The notes beneath the pieces were generated by a model. That model did not search any database. It saw only the letters and a list, made by a program, of their open reading frames with translations, and had not been told where the DNA came from. From NCBI RefSeq assembly GCF_014197435.1, contig NZ_JACIFP010000001.1, positions 310,001 to 374,000 of the forward strand: a stretch of 64,000 nt of DNA. Reading direction: 5' to 3'. The position numbers and the translations under genes were made by a program. Shown here piece by piece: positions 25,833 through 34,510 of the stretch (the first letter of the stretch is position 1; every line of letters begins with the position of its first letter). This DNA is from Gordonia humi. Its GTDB lineage: Bacteria > Actinomycetota > Actinomycetes > Mycobacteriales > Mycobacteriaceae.

Positions 25833-26747
25833 ATGACCAACGCACACGTCACCCACTCCAACCCGGACACCGACCCCGGCGAGGTGGAGTTGCACGCCCG
25901 GAACGTCGAGTTCGACCTGTCCGACAGCCCGCTGCACTGGATCCCGGGCAGCCCCGTGTCGTCGAACATGATCACCGTCCTGAATCTGCTTCTCCCCGAG
26001 GGTGAACGCTGGTTCGTCGAGACGTTCAACGAGGCCCTGCCGATGGTCAAGGACGAGAAGCTCGCCGCCGACATGCGCGGTTTCGTCGGCCAGGAAGCGA
26101 TGCACGCCGAGACGCACGACAAGGCCGTCCACACCTGGCTCGTCCACCGCGGGATCGATCCGCAGCCGTACCTGGATCAGATGGAGTGGATCTTCCGTCG
26201 CGTCCTGGGTCCGCGCGACGGACAGACACCGCAGGCCCGGCAGAAGCACCTGATCGAGCGATTGTGGCTCATCGCGGCGATCGAGCACTACACGGCTCTC
26301 CTCGGCGACTTCGCCCTCAACTGCACGTGGGCCGAGAACGGCGCCGACCCGGCCATGACCGACATGTTCGTCTGGCACGGCGCCGAAGAGGTGGAGCATC
26401 GAGCGGTGGCCCACGACGTCGCTGCCTACTTCGGCGACAGCCCGCTCCGTCGCGGACGCGCGATGAGTCTGGCGCTGCCGTTCCTGGTGATCCTCCTGGT
26501 CCGCGGATTCCGTTTCATCAACAGCCAGGATCCGACGTTCACGCAGATGAGCGTTCCGGCCCGATACGGAAAGTGCATCAAGGCCTACTTCGTGGAGTCG
26601 CGACGGGGCGTGTTTCCGAAGCTCGGCGGCATCGTGCTGGCGACGGCGACCTACTTCAAGCCCGGATTCCATCCGACCGAGATCGGCGACACCGCCCAGG
26701 CCGTCGCGTATCTGGCGACGTCACCGGGTGCTCGGCGCGCGGGATGA
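25833..26747 (+). CDS. PF10118-type 'metal-dependent hydrolase' with ferritin-like di-iron motifs
   Basis: A 304-residue cytosolic protein of the family annotated as predicted metal-dependent hydrolase. The visible ligands fit a four-helix di-iron centre better: Glu56/Glu58 and Glu63 in the first helix, QEAMHAETH with Glu88, His91 and His95, IEHYT with Glu151, and HGAEEVEH with Glu185 and His189. This E...ExxH...E...ExxH order is that of AurF-like and other ferritin-like oxygenases. The next gene, overlapping by 4 nt, encodes an FMN/2Fe-2S reductase that could supply electrons. The start has GGAA-type spacing 5 nt after the EphD stop. Oxygenase function is inference. Confidence 0.78.
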   Translation: MTNAHVTHSNPDTDPGEVELHARNVEFDLSDSPLHWIPGSPVSSNMITVLNLLLPEGERWFVETFNEALPMVKDEKLAADMRGFVGQEAMHAETHDKAVHTWLVHRGIDPQPYLDQMEWIFRRVLGPRDGQTPQARQKHLIERLWLIAAIEHYTALLGDFALNCTWAENGADPAMTDMFVWHGAEEVEHRAVAHDVAAYFGDSPLRRGRAMSLALPFLVILLVRGFRFINSQDPTFTQMSVPARYGKCIKAYFVESRRGVFPKLGGIVLATATYFKPGFHPTEIGDTAQAVAYLATSPGARRAG

Positions 26748-27874
26748 CCACGGTGAACCACATCAGACACCCGCACGAGACCGATCTGGTCGTCGAACCG
26801 CCCCATCTGACCGGGCGGTGGCGCCGCGACCCGCTCATGCGTTTCGTCACCGGCATCGGCAACACCTGGTTCCCGTTCTGGGCGCCCCTCGCACCGCTGC
26901 GCGACCTGGCCGAGAACGACGACGTCCAGCGACTGGAGATGGTCGGCCGCGAGGTCGTCGCCCACGATGAGAACGTGATCGCGCTGACGTTCGCCGCCCC
27001 GGACCGTACGGTGCTCCCCGAGTGGCACGCCGGCGCCCACCTCGACCTCCTGCTGCCGTCCGGCCGGATGCGCGAGTACTCGCTGTGCGGTGACCCGGGA
27101 GACCGCACCACCTACCGCATCGCGGTACGACGGATCCCCGACGGCGGCGGCGGATCGGTGGAGGTCCACGACGAGCTGACGGTCGGCGACCCGATCCGGA
27201 TCAAGGGACCGCGCAACGCCTTCCCGCTCGCGATGCCCGGATACGGCTCGCCCGTCGGACGCCTGCGATTCGTCGCCGCCGGCATCGGGATCACCCCGAT
27301 CCTGCCGATGGTCGCGATCGCCGACCGCTTCGGTCTCGACTGGTCGATGATCTACACCGGCCGCACCCTCGATTCGATTCCGTTTCGCGAAGAGTTGGCC
27401 CGCTACGGCGACCGCGTGCAGATCCGCACCGACGACGAGCACGGTCTGCCGACGATGGACGAGTTGGTCGGCGATGCGGGCGAGCACGGTCTGGCCGTGT
27501 ACTGCTGCGGTCCCACATCGATGCTCGAAGCGCTGCGCACGCACCTCGTCGGCCGCACCGACGTGGAACTGCACTACGAGCGCTTCTCCCCGCCGCCGAT
27601 CGAGAACGGCACCGAGTTCACGATCGAGCTCGCCTCGACCGGTGAGCGGGAGACGGTCGCGGCCGACGAGTCGGCGCTGACCGCGCTGCGTCGTCTGCGA
27701 CCGGCCGCCCCGTACTCCTGTCAACAGGGTTTCTGCGGAACGTGCAGGGTCCGGATCTCGAGCGGCGACGCCGATCACCGAGACGGACTCCTGACCGAGC
27801 CCGAGCGCGACGCGGGATACTTCCTTCCGTGTGTGTCTCGATGCGATTCGGGGTCGTTGACGATCGACGCGTAG
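26744..27874 (+). CDS. PDR/VanB-family reductase (FMN, NAD(P)H, C-terminal 2Fe-2S ferredoxin)
   Basis: A 376-residue single-chain electron-transfer protein. The flavin-binding barrel has REYSLCGDPGD near 105-115. The nucleotide domain has FVAAGIGITPILPM near 175-188 and YCCGPTSML near 249-257. The C-terminal plant-type ferredoxin at 290-376 has the cluster ligands Cys-X4-Cys-X2-Cys in PYSCQQGFCGTCRVR plus a late Cys in FLPCVSR. This order, reductase then ferredoxin, is that of phthalate dioxygenase reductase and VanB. The ATG at 26744 overlaps the stop of the ferritin-like gene, so the two are made together and it is its likely electron donor. Confidence 0.9.
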   Translation: MTTVNHIRHPHETDLVVEPPHLTGRWRRDPLMRFVTGIGNTWFPFWAPLAPLRDLAENDDVQRLEMVGREVVAHDENVIALTFAAPDRTVLPEWHAGAHLDLLLPSGRMREYSLCGDPGDRTTYRIAVRRIPDGGGGSVEVHDELTVGDPIRIKGPRNAFPLAMPGYGSPVGRLRFVAAGIGITPILPMVAIADRFGLDWSMIYTGRTLDSIPFREELARYGDRVQIRTDDEHGLPTMDELVGDAGEHGLAVYCCGPTSMLEALRTHLVGRTDVELHYERFSPPPIENGTEFTIELASTGERETVAADESALTALRRLRPAAPYSCQQGFCGTCRVRISSGDADHRDGLLTEPERDAGYFLPCVSRCDSGSLTIDA

Positions 27875-27941
27875 GGCGCCGCCCGGGCGTGTCATGCGAC
27901 TCTTCTCCGCTCCGGTCGCGGGGTTTGGAAGAATCGTGGGA

Positions 27942-28703
27942 ATGACGGAGTACCGGATCGACGACCTCGCTCAAGCGGCAGGCACGACGACGCGGAACGT
28001 CCGCGGCTATCAGGACCGCGGGCTCATTCCGCGTCCCGAGAGGCGTGGCCGCATCGCCGTCTACAACGACGAGCATCTGTCTCGGCTCCGCGTCATCGAC
28101 GACCTGCTGGGCAAGGGTTTCACGATGACGCACATCGCGGAGTTCTTCGACCGGATGGAGCAGGGCGAGGATCTCGCCGAGGTCCTCGGCCTCCGGGAAG
28201 TGGTGTCCGAGCCGTGGTCGCGGACGCCGTCGGAGACGGTCTCGGCGGCGGCGTTGCACGAGATGCTGGGCACGTCCGATCCGGAGCTGCTGACCCGCCT
28301 CGAGGGTTCGGGACTGATCGCACCGGTCGGCGACGCACGTCCGCCCCTGGAGTACACGATCACCGACACCGAGAGCATCGACGGCTACGTGCGGCTGCTC
28401 GGCATCGGTGTCCCGCTGCCGTATCTGCTCGACATGCAGCGCAGACTCGACGACGACATGGACCGTGCCGCGCACACGCTGATCTCGGCGGGCCGCAGCG
28501 CGATCACGGAGGGCCGCTTCGACGGGTGGATTCCGGCGAGCGACTCCGAGACGGACTGGGCGTCGTCGTTCATCGGCGAACTGCGTCGTACCGGTCGAGT
28601 CGCCGCGCACAACACCCTGTATCGCGCGCTCGACCGGGAGCTGTCCCGGCAGCTCGACGACTATCTGTCGATCGCCCGCGAGCGCAAGCACCGGCGCGAC
28701 TGA
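27942..28703 (+). CDS. MerR-family transcriptional regulator
   Basis: A 253-residue MerR-type regulator. The winged helix (1-70) reads YRIDDLAQAAGTTTRNVRGY, then RDRG-like QDRGLIPRPERRGR and YNDEHLSRLRVIDDLL. A long C-terminal helical domain of about 180 residues, lacking clustered cysteines, suggests an organic ligand rather than a metal. It lies 67 nt after the reductase gene in the same direction and probably controls the EphD-ferritin-reductase operon. I use the ATG at 27942 because it begins the conserved MTEYRID. The in-frame upstream extension to 27894 is unlike the family. Confidence 0.85.
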   Translation: MTEYRIDDLAQAAGTTTRNVRGYQDRGLIPRPERRGRIAVYNDEHLSRLRVIDDLLGKGFTMTHIAEFFDRMEQGEDLAEVLGLREVVSEPWSRTPSETVSAAALHEMLGTSDPELLTRLEGSGLIAPVGDARPPLEYTITDTESIDGYVRLLGIGVPLPYLLDMQRRLDDDMDRAAHTLISAGRSAITEGRFDGWIPASDSETDWASSFIGELRRTGRVAAHNTLYRALDRELSRQLDDYLSIARERKHRRD

Positions 28704-28714
28704 CCTGCGACCGT

Positions 28715-29902
28715 CTACCCCAGCACGATCGGCGGCAGCCCGGGGATCGGATTCGGGATGGTTCGCCGGTGAGGTCTGGGCTTCGGCGACGGACCGGGTG
28801 CGGGTGCCTGTTCGGTCGTCCGGCTCGGTCGGTCCTTCGACGGGGTCGACGGCGGAGGCGGGGGCGGCGGTGTCGTGTACTTGAGCATCGAGCCGCGCGC
28901 CGCGTCGACCTCGCTGCGGTCGGCGGAGTTGGGGATGTGCTCGGGCGCCGAGCTCGGGGCGGTGGTCTCCGGTTCGGTGGCCGACGAGTCGCCGATCTGG
29001 TCGATGCTCGGACCGTCGTGCTCGTGGATGTTCATACCGACCGCGACCCCGACACCGCCGAGCCCGAAGACGACGACGACCGCCGCCACGGCGGTCATCC
29101 GCCATCGGCGGCTGCTCTCGGCGGCCCGTCGTTCCTCGTCCTGCGCGTCGTCGGCGCCCGTATCGGGTTCCGGATCGGCGTCGGTCACCGGGCCGTCGAA
29201 CCGGACGTTCCCGTACTCGTCCAGGCCATAGTCGGCGGGATCGATGCCGGAGGCGCTGAACGAGACCGGACCCGACTCCGACGGCTCGGCGCCCCACGCC
29301 AGGTGCACGGGCTCGTCCTCGACGCGATCGAGTTCGTTCGTCGCATCGTCGTCGCCGCCGAAAGTCTCCGGGAACGGGTCGCCGGGCAGGAGCGCGGTGA
29401 AGCCTCGTTCGGTGAGTGCCTCCCACAGGCCCGGCCAGTCGTCGGCGCCCGGGCCGAGCAGGATCGCGTCGACGGGCGACTGTCCCGCGAGTTCTACGAT
29501 CATCCCGTGTAGGCGGTTCACTTCGGGGACAGTCGCTTCGACGATCTCGGCGCGGGTCACCGACAGGAAGCGGAGCGATCCGGGGCCCACGACGAGGGCG
29601 CTGTCGCGGTCGCCGATGGTGGTCCGGGCTCGCGTCGCCAGGGCCGTCAGTTCGTCGAAGACGGCGGGGTCGGACGCTTCGGGGACCTTACCGGACTCCC
29701 ACAGATCCGACGCGATCCGCACGTCGAGGACGTCGGGCACGATGCGGGGCTCCGACAGCGATGCCACGACCCGCCTCGCACCGTCGACGTGGCCCGCCCA
29801 CAGGCCCGTCTGCCCGAAGGTGACGGCCAGTACGACGCCCGTCGGGGCGTCCGGGATCGTGAATCCGGCGAGCCGGGGCGGAGCGTCGTACTGATCGGCC
29901 AT
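28715..29902 (-). CDS. Single-pass membrane protein with proline-rich extracytoplasmic tail
   Basis: A 395-residue protein I cannot assign. Residues 1-195 form a soluble cytosolic domain with alternating strands and helices (GVVLAVTFGQTGLWAGHV; SALVVGPGSLRF; VDAILLGPGADDWPGLWEAL), vaguely like the actin/Hsp70-type domains of type VII secretion-associated proteins. An acidic linker follows, then RRWRMTAVAAVVVVFGLG...VAVGM near 267-292 as a transmembrane helix. The outside tail is Thr/Ser then Pro-rich (KYTTPPPPPPP; PGPSPKPRPHRRT). It starts just before dcd ends (spacing 3 nt) and may be co-transcribed with it. Envelope anchoring is likely; function is unknown. Confidence 0.6.
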   Translation of the reverse strand: MADQYDAPPRLAGFTIPDAPTGVVLAVTFGQTGLWAGHVDGARRVVASLSEPRIVPDVLDVRIASDLWESGKVPEASDPAVFDELTALATRARTTIGDRDSALVVGPGSLRFLSVTRAEIVEATVPEVNRLHGMIVELAGQSPVDAILLGPGADDWPGLWEALTERGFTALLPGDPFPETFGGDDDATNELDRVEDEPVHLAWGAEPSESGPVSFSASGIDPADYGLDEYGNVRFDGPVTDADPEPDTGADDAQDEERRAAESSRRWRMTAVAAVVVVFGLGGVGVAVGMNIHEHDGPSIDQIGDSSATEPETTAPSSAPEHIPNSADRSEVDAARGSMLKYTTPPPPPPPSTPSKDRPSRTTEQAPAPGPSPKPRPHRRTIPNPIPGLPPIVLG

Positions 29903-29905
29903 CAG

Positions 29906-30472
29906 TCAGCTCTGGAAGTTCAGATACGCCTTCGACGGCGTCGGACCGCGTTGGCCCTGATATTTGGATCCGACGGAGGCACTGCCGTACGGCGTCTGCG
30001 CCGGACTCGACAGTCGGAACAGGCACAGCTGCCCGATCTTCATGCCGGGCCACAGGGTGATCGGCAGATTGGCCACGTTCGACAGTTCGAGCGTGATGTG
30101 TCCGGAGAAGCCCGGGTCGATGAATCCCGCGGTGGAGTGCGTCAACAGACCGAGTCGGCCCAGAGACGACTTGCCCTCGAGTCGCCCCGCGAGGTCGTCG
30201 GGAAGACTGCACACCTCGAGGGTCGAGCCCAGGACGAACTCCCCCGGGTGCAGGACGAACGGCTCACCGTCGGCCGGTTCGACGAGGCTCGTCAGCTCGT
30301 CCTGACGCTTGGCCGGGTCGATGTGCGTGTACTTGGTGTTGTTGAACACGCGGAAGAGCCCGTCGAGGCGGACGTCGACGCTCGACGGCTGGACGAGCGT
30401 CGGGTCGAACGGCTCGATCGCCAGCCGTCCCCCATCGATCTCGGCGCGGATGTCGCGGTCAGATAACAGCAC
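29906..30472 (-). CDS. dcd: dCTP deaminase
   Basis: A homotrimeric enzyme making dUTP from dCTP, bifunctional (also hydrolysing dUTP) in mycobacterial homologues. It has 188 residues and begins [16 protein letters not shown] from a GTG at 30472, exactly where M. tuberculosis Dcd starts. The five trimer motifs are visible: [53 protein letters not shown] and [14 protein letters not shown] longer ORF to 30607 adds a Cys-rich stretch without family similarity and is rejected. The lipocalin gene is divergent. The Pro-rich membrane protein gene lies 3 nt downstream. Confidence 0.95.
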   Translation of the reverse strand: MLLSDRDIRAEIDGGRLAIEPFDPTLVQPSSVDVRLDGLFRVFNNTKYTHIDPAKRQDELTSLVEPADGEPFVLHPGEFVLGSTLEVCSLPDDLAGRLEGKSSLGRLGLLTHSTAGFIDPGFSGHITLELSNVANLPITLWPGMKIGQLCLFRLSSPAQTPYGSASVGSKYQGQRGPTPSKAYLNFQS

Positions 30473-30645
30473 GTTGATGAGGTTACTGCAGATGGGGGCG
30501 TGTCCCTGAATCAGCGGACACGCGGATTCGCAGAGCCGATGATCTCGACAATCCTCGCACCCGCAGCCGCCACGACCCATCCGATCGCTCAGCCGCGCCG
30601 AACTCACTCACACAGACACCGTCAATAGAAAGGTCGGAGGCGTTC

Positions 30646-31230
30646 ATGTTCCGTCGAACCCTGGTCACACTCTTCCTCACCGTCATCGCCGCGTCCGCCG
30701 CGCTGATCGTCCCGTCCACCGTGCGCGCGGCACCGCTGCGCCCGGTCGCCCAGGTCGACCTGAACCGCTACCTCGGAGTCTGGCACCAGCTCGCGGCGAA
30801 TCCGGCGCCTTTCAACATCGACTGCGTACGCGACACGACAGCCGAGTACTCGTCGATCGACGCGCGCACCGTCCGGGTGAAGAACTCGTGCACGTCGGTG
30901 ACCGGTGCGCACCGCTCGATCGTCGGACGGGCGCGAGTCAACGGGCCGGCCGCGCTGCACGTGTCGTTCCCGGGGGTGCCGACCCAGGAATCGGTGTCCG
31001 GACCGAGCAACTACCTGATCGCGTACATCGCACCCGATTACTCGTGGGCGCTGGTGGGCGATCCCTCACGCCTGTCGGGCTTCGTCCTGTCTCGGTCGGG
31101 TCGCGTCGATCACGCGACGTGGCGCACCATCGTGGACGTCGTCGAGCGCAAGGGCTACAACCCGTGCCTGATGGTGACATCGCCGGTCACCGGCGGATAT
31201 CGCGACATCCGCCCGCTCTGCACCGTCTGA
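30646..31230 (+). CDS. Secreted lipocalin-family protein
   Basis: A 194-residue exported protein. Residues 1-29 are a Sec signal peptide (RRTLVTLFLTVIAASAALIV, cleaved after an A-R-A-A region). The mature part begins with the lipocalin first strand DLNRYLGVWHQLAANPAPFN, containing the G-x-W motif and N-terminal beta-barrel residues, and has four cysteines, two of which (near 60 and 82) probably pair. APDYSWALVGDPSRLSGFVLSR, near 126-147, is the bacterial Blc-like C-terminal half. Such proteins carry lipids or sterol-like ligands across the envelope. No lipobox is present, so it is secreted rather than lipid-anchored. GGAGG precedes the ATG. Confidence 0.83.
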   Translation: MFRRTLVTLFLTVIAASAALIVPSTVRAAPLRPVAQVDLNRYLGVWHQLAANPAPFNIDCVRDTTAEYSSIDARTVRVKNSCTSVTGAHRSIVGRARVNGPAALHVSFPGVPTQESVSGPSNYLIAYIAPDYSWALVGDPSRLSGFVLSRSGRVDHATWRTIVDVVERKGYNPCLMVTSPVTGGYRDIRPLCTV

Positions 31231-31233
31231 TCC

Positions 31234-32598
31234 TCAGCGCTTCGCGGTGATCTCCGAATAGCGGTCGAGCGCTTCCCGGCGCTCGACCGCGTGATCGACG
31301 ATCGGCTGCGGATAGTCGCTCGGCGGACCGTCGGGCAGACGATGCACCCGGCGCCCGGCCACACCGCGCAGTTCGGGCACCCACCGGCGGACGTAGTCGC
31401 CGTCGGGGTCGAACTTCTCGCCCTGGACCGTCGGGTTGAACACGCGGAAGTACGGGGCGGCGTCGGTGCCGCATCCGGCGACCCATTGCCAGCCGTGCTG
31501 GTTGGATGCGAGGTCGCCGTCGATGAGGCGGTCCATGAAATGACGTGCGCCCCACCACCAGGGGAGGTGCAGATCCTTGGTGAGGAACGACGCGACGATC
31601 ATCCGAACGCGGTTGTGCATCCATCCCTCCGCCGTCAACTGCCGCATTCCCGCGTCGACGATCGGATATCCGGTCCGGCCGCGGCACCACGCGTCGAACG
31701 CGTCGTCGGCGGACGGGCCGTCGTCGTAGGGCATGGCGTCGAATCTCGCGTCCTGGTTGCGGTAGGCGGTCTCCGGTCGCTGATGCAGCACGTCGGCGTA
31801 GAACTCGCGCCAGCACAGTTCGCTGCGGTACTTCGCCGCGCCGTCGTCCGCCCGCGTCCGCAGGTCGTACAGGAGCGTTCGTGGATGGATGCACCCGAAC
31901 TTGAGGTAGGCCGACAGGCGGCTGGTCTGATCGAGATCGGGTCGATCGCGCCCGTCGGCGTAGTCGGCGAGGTCGGCGGCGATGAACTCGTGCCACCGGG
32001 TGAGCGCGGCGGTCTCGCCCGCCGCGATGAGCGGTGCCGCGTCCGGTCGCGGGATCTCCACGCGCGCCCGCACCGCGGCATCCAGCCAGCCGACGGTCTC
32101 GGCGTCCGTCCGCGCCGGCGCCCGCCACCCGTGTTCGTGCCATGCCCGTTGAAACGGTCGGAACACGCGGTACGCGGTCCCGTCGCCCTTGACCACCCGG
32201 CCCGGTGCGACGGCGTACGGCGAACCGGTCCGGATCAGCGGGACGTCGCCGAGCTCTTGCTCGACCAGTCGGTCCCGACTCCGTCCGTAGGGCGTGAAGT
32301 CCGCCGACACGTGCACCGTCGCGGCCTCCAGTTCCCGGGCGAGTGCGGGGATCTGCACGGTCGGATCGCCGCGTACGACGATCAGCCGCCCTCCCAACTG
32401 CTCGTCGAGCGCCCGCAAGCAGCCGAGCATCATGTCCCGACGAGGTCCGCGCGCGGCCAACCGATCGTCGAGCACGAACACCGCGGCCGCGACATCCGAC
32501 TCCGCCGCTGCCGCCGACAGCGTCGGGAGGTCGCCCAGACGCAGGTCACGACGGAACCAGACGATGGATGGACGGCCCTGGCTCGAAGTGGTCACCAC
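31234..32598 (-). CDS. phr: Deoxyribodipyrimidine photo-lyase (class I CPD)
   Basis: A light-driven repair enzyme splitting cyclobutane pyrimidine dimers using FADH- and an antenna. About 454 residues are used from the GTG at 32598. The exact start is uncertain, since the frame is open to an ATG at 32676, but class I photolyases begin a few residues before the VWFRRDLRLGD motif. The FAD-binding half has TSRLSAYLKFGCIHPR, LCWREFYADVLHQ, MRQLTAEGWMHNRVRMIVASF, and WWWGARHFMDRLIDGDLASN followed by QHGWQWVAGCGTDAAPY. The Trp electron-transfer chain residues appear present. It ends 4 nt from the convergent lipocalin stop, and its start lies near the tRNA. Confidence 0.92.
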   Translation of the reverse strand: MVTTSSQGRPSIVWFRRDLRLGDLPTLSAAAAESDVAAAVFVLDDRLAARGPRRDMMLGCLRALDEQLGGRLIVVRGDPTVQIPALARELEAATVHVSADFTPYGRSRDRLVEQELGDVPLIRTGSPYAVAPGRVVKGDGTAYRVFRPFQRAWHEHGWRAPARTDAETVGWLDAAVRARVEIPRPDAAPLIAAGETAALTRWHEFIAADLADYADGRDRPDLDQTSRLSAYLKFGCIHPRTLLYDLRTRADDGAAKYRSELCWREFYADVLHQRPETAYRNQDARFDAMPYDDGPSADDAFDAWCRGRTGYPIVDAGMRQLTAEGWMHNRVRMIVASFLTKDLHLPWWWGARHFMDRLIDGDLASNQHGWQWVAGCGTDAAPYFRVFNPTVQGEKFDPDGDYVRRWVPELRGVAGRRVHRLPDGPPSDYPQPIVDHAVERREALDRYSEITAKR

Positions 32599-32698
32599 AC
32601 CACGGTACGGACTCGAATGTGTGCCCGAGGCCACGTCGACGTCGAGGTCCGGCGACGGGTTTGTTAAGGTGATCATCGCACCGATCGAGGTGCGCAGT

Positions 32699-32772
32699 GC
32701 CGATGTAGTTTAGTGGTAGAACATCAGCTTCCCAAGCTGAGAGTGCGGGTTCGATTCCCGTCATCGGCTCCA
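32699..32772 (+). tRNA. tRNA-Gly (anticodon CCC)
   Basis: A full cloverleaf: acceptor GCCGATG (32699-32705) pairs with CATCGGC (32762-32768), and the anticodon arm TCAGC-TTCCCAA-GCTGA gives CCC, reading GGG glycine codons. The T-arm GCGGG-TTCGATT-CCCGT is canonical. The discriminator is T and CCA is encoded at 32770-32772. Confidence 0.96.
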
Positions 32773-32865
32773 CTAAATCCGCTGGTCAGAGCCGCAAATC
32801 CGCTGGTCAGAGCCGCTTCGCTCGCTCGGATCACGCCCAGCCGGGCAGCCCACCCGGAGAACCTC

Positions 32866-34407
32866 TCACACCGCCGTCTCCGCGTACTCGCCGACCTCGG
32901 CGTCGTCCTCGACCACCGGCCGCAGCGCCCACGCTCCGACCACCGCCGACACCAGCGATACGCCGACGGCCACGAGCGTCGCCTGCGCGAGACCGTCGAG
33001 GAAGACATCGGCCACGACCCGCCGGATCGCTTCACCCGCCCCGGCGGGCGCTCCCGCGGAGACCTCGACGCCGGCCATCACCGACTGCTGTGCCGCGTCA
33101 CGCACCGGGCCCGGCACACCGAGGTCGGTGAGCCGATCACTCACCCCCGCGACGTAGACCGAGGTGAGGACCGATCCGAGGACCGCGACGCCGAGGGTCC
33201 CGCCGATCTCCCGGGTCGTGTCGTTGACGGCCGAGCCCGCACCGGCCTGCTCCGGGGTGAGAGCATCCATGATCACCTGTGTGCACGGGCCCGAGATGCA
33301 GGCGAGACCCGCCGCCATCAGGACCATCGACCAGATGACCAGACCGAAATAGGTGGAGGACGCGTCGACCAGTTCGACGAGGGAGAAGCCGCCCGCCATC
33401 GCGAGGGCACCGAACACGGCCACCACGCGTGGACCGAACCGGTGCGCGGCAGCCATGGCGACCGGCGAGAGCACGGCGACCACCGCCGCGAAGGGCAGCG
33501 TCCGCACGCCCGCCTGCAGCGGGGTGTATCCCATGACGGCCTGGAAGTACTGGGTGATCAGGAAGATGAAGCCGAACAGTGCGAAGAACGCGACGGCCAC
33601 CATCCCGGCCGCGGCCGCGAACCGCCGGTTGGCGAACAGCCGCACATCGAAGATCGGGTGCGCGGTGCGGCGTTGATGGACGACGAACACGCCGAGTACG
33701 ACGAAGGCGCCGAGGAGGCCGAGAAGTGTTCTCGCCGAGGCCCATCCAGCATCCGGCCCCTCGATGACGGTGAAGGTCAGGAGTCCCAGACCGACGATCG
33801 ACAGCAGTACGCCGAGCACGTCGAATCGAGGAACCGGAACATCGTCGCTCGCGGGGGCCGGCACGGCCAGCACCACCGCGATCAGCGCGAGAAGACCGAA
33901 CGGGACGTTCACCCAGAACACCGACGACCATGAGAAGTGATCGAGGAGCCAGCCACCGAGCACGGGTCCGATCGCGATCGCGACACCCGACGTCGCCGCC
34001 CAGACACCGACCGCGGCGGCGCGCTCCTTCGGATCGCGGAAGGTGCCGACGATCAGCGCCAGCGTCGCCGGAAAGACGATCGCGGCGAACACACCGAGGC
34101 CCGCGCGCGCCGCGATCAGCTGCCCCAGCGTCGTGGACACCGCCGCACCGACCGACACCGCGCCGAATCCGACGATGCCGGTCACCAGCATGCGACGGTG
34201 CCCGAACCGGTCACCGAGGTAACCGCCCGCCAGAAGCAGTCCGGCGAAGACCAGCGTGTACGCGTCGACGATCCACTGCAGACCGGAGACTCCGGCGTCG
34301 AGTTCTCGACTCATGGTCGGCAGTGCGACGTTGACGATCGTGTTGTCGACCATCACCAGCAGTTCGGCGACGCACAGCGCGGCCAGTGCGAACCATCGAC
34401 TCCGCAT
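32866..34407 (-). CDS. DHA2 (EmrB/QacA-type) drug efflux MFS transporter
   Basis: A 513-residue, 14-helix major facilitator expelling drugs or toxic metabolites by proton antiport. It starts MRSRWFALAALCVAELLV with the helix-1 motif VDNTIVNVALPTM. LAGGYLGDRFGHRRMLV (motif A) and GPVLGGWLLDHFSWSSVFWVN (motif C and the next loop) follow, and ITQYFQAVMGYTPLQAGVR is typical of the QacA group. The ATG at 34407 has GAGGGG directly upstream. It is divergent from a TetR gene with three copies of the same operator in between, so it is probably repressed by that regulator and induced by its substrates. Confidence 0.92.
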   Translation of the reverse strand: MRSRWFALAALCVAELLVMVDNTIVNVALPTMSRELDAGVSGLQWIVDAYTLVFAGLLLAGGYLGDRFGHRRMLVTGIVGFGAVSVGAAVSTTLGQLIAARAGLGVFAAIVFPATLALIVGTFRDPKERAAAVGVWAATSGVAIAIGPVLGGWLLDHFSWSSVFWVNVPFGLLALIAVVLAVPAPASDDVPVPRFDVLGVLLSIVGLGLLTFTVIEGPDAGWASARTLLGLLGAFVVLGVFVVHQRRTAHPIFDVRLFANRRFAAAAGMVAVAFFALFGFIFLITQYFQAVMGYTPLQAGVRTLPFAAVVAVLSPVAMAAAHRFGPRVVAVFGALAMAGGFSLVELVDASSTYFGLVIWSMVLMAAGLACISGPCTQVIMDALTPEQAGAGSAVNDTTREIGGTLGVAVLGSVLTSVYVAGVSDRLTDLGVPGPVRDAAQQSVMAGVEVSAGAPAGAGEAIRRVVADVFLDGLAQATLVAVGVSLVSAVVGAWALRPVVEDDAEVGEYAETAV

Positions 34408-34426
34408 GATGCCCCTCCATTCGGTA

Positions 34427-34441
34427 TAGAACCTTGTCCTA
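34427..34441. promoter_or_regulatory. TetR operator copy 1 (TAGAAC-N3-GTCCTA)
   Basis: A 15-bp inverted repeat with one mismatch, 20 nt upstream of the efflux gene start, overlapping its promoter. It is one of three related sites between the pump and the regulator. Confidence 0.65.
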
Positions 34442-34448
34442 CATAAGA

Positions 34449-34461
34449 AGAACACCGTTCT
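34449..34461. promoter_or_regulatory. TetR operator copy 2 (AGAAC-N3-GTTCT)
   Basis: A perfect 5-bp inverted repeat around ACC, the arms matching copies 1 and 3. Its centre is 21 bp from copy 1 and 35 bp from copy 3, about two helical turns from the first. Confidence 0.7.
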
Positions 34462-34482
34462 ACATCCGAGTCAAGGGTTTTA

Positions 34483-34497
34483 TAGAACACGGTTCTA
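34483..34497. promoter_or_regulatory. TetR operator copy 3 (TAGAAC-N3-GTTCTA)
   Basis: A perfect 6-bp inverted repeat around ACG. It ends 1 nt before the likely -10 box TAGAGT (34499-34504) of the tetR-type gene, so binding would repress that gene. Confidence 0.75.
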
Positions 34498-34510
34498 GTA
34501 GAGTGCGGGC

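Noticed and set aside
30473..30607. Cys-rich N-terminal extension of dcd (seven Cys in about 30 residues)
   Set aside because: M. tuberculosis Dcd starts at the L-L-S-D-R-D motif, for which a GTG at 30472 exists. The extension would fill the divergent promoter and has no family likeness.
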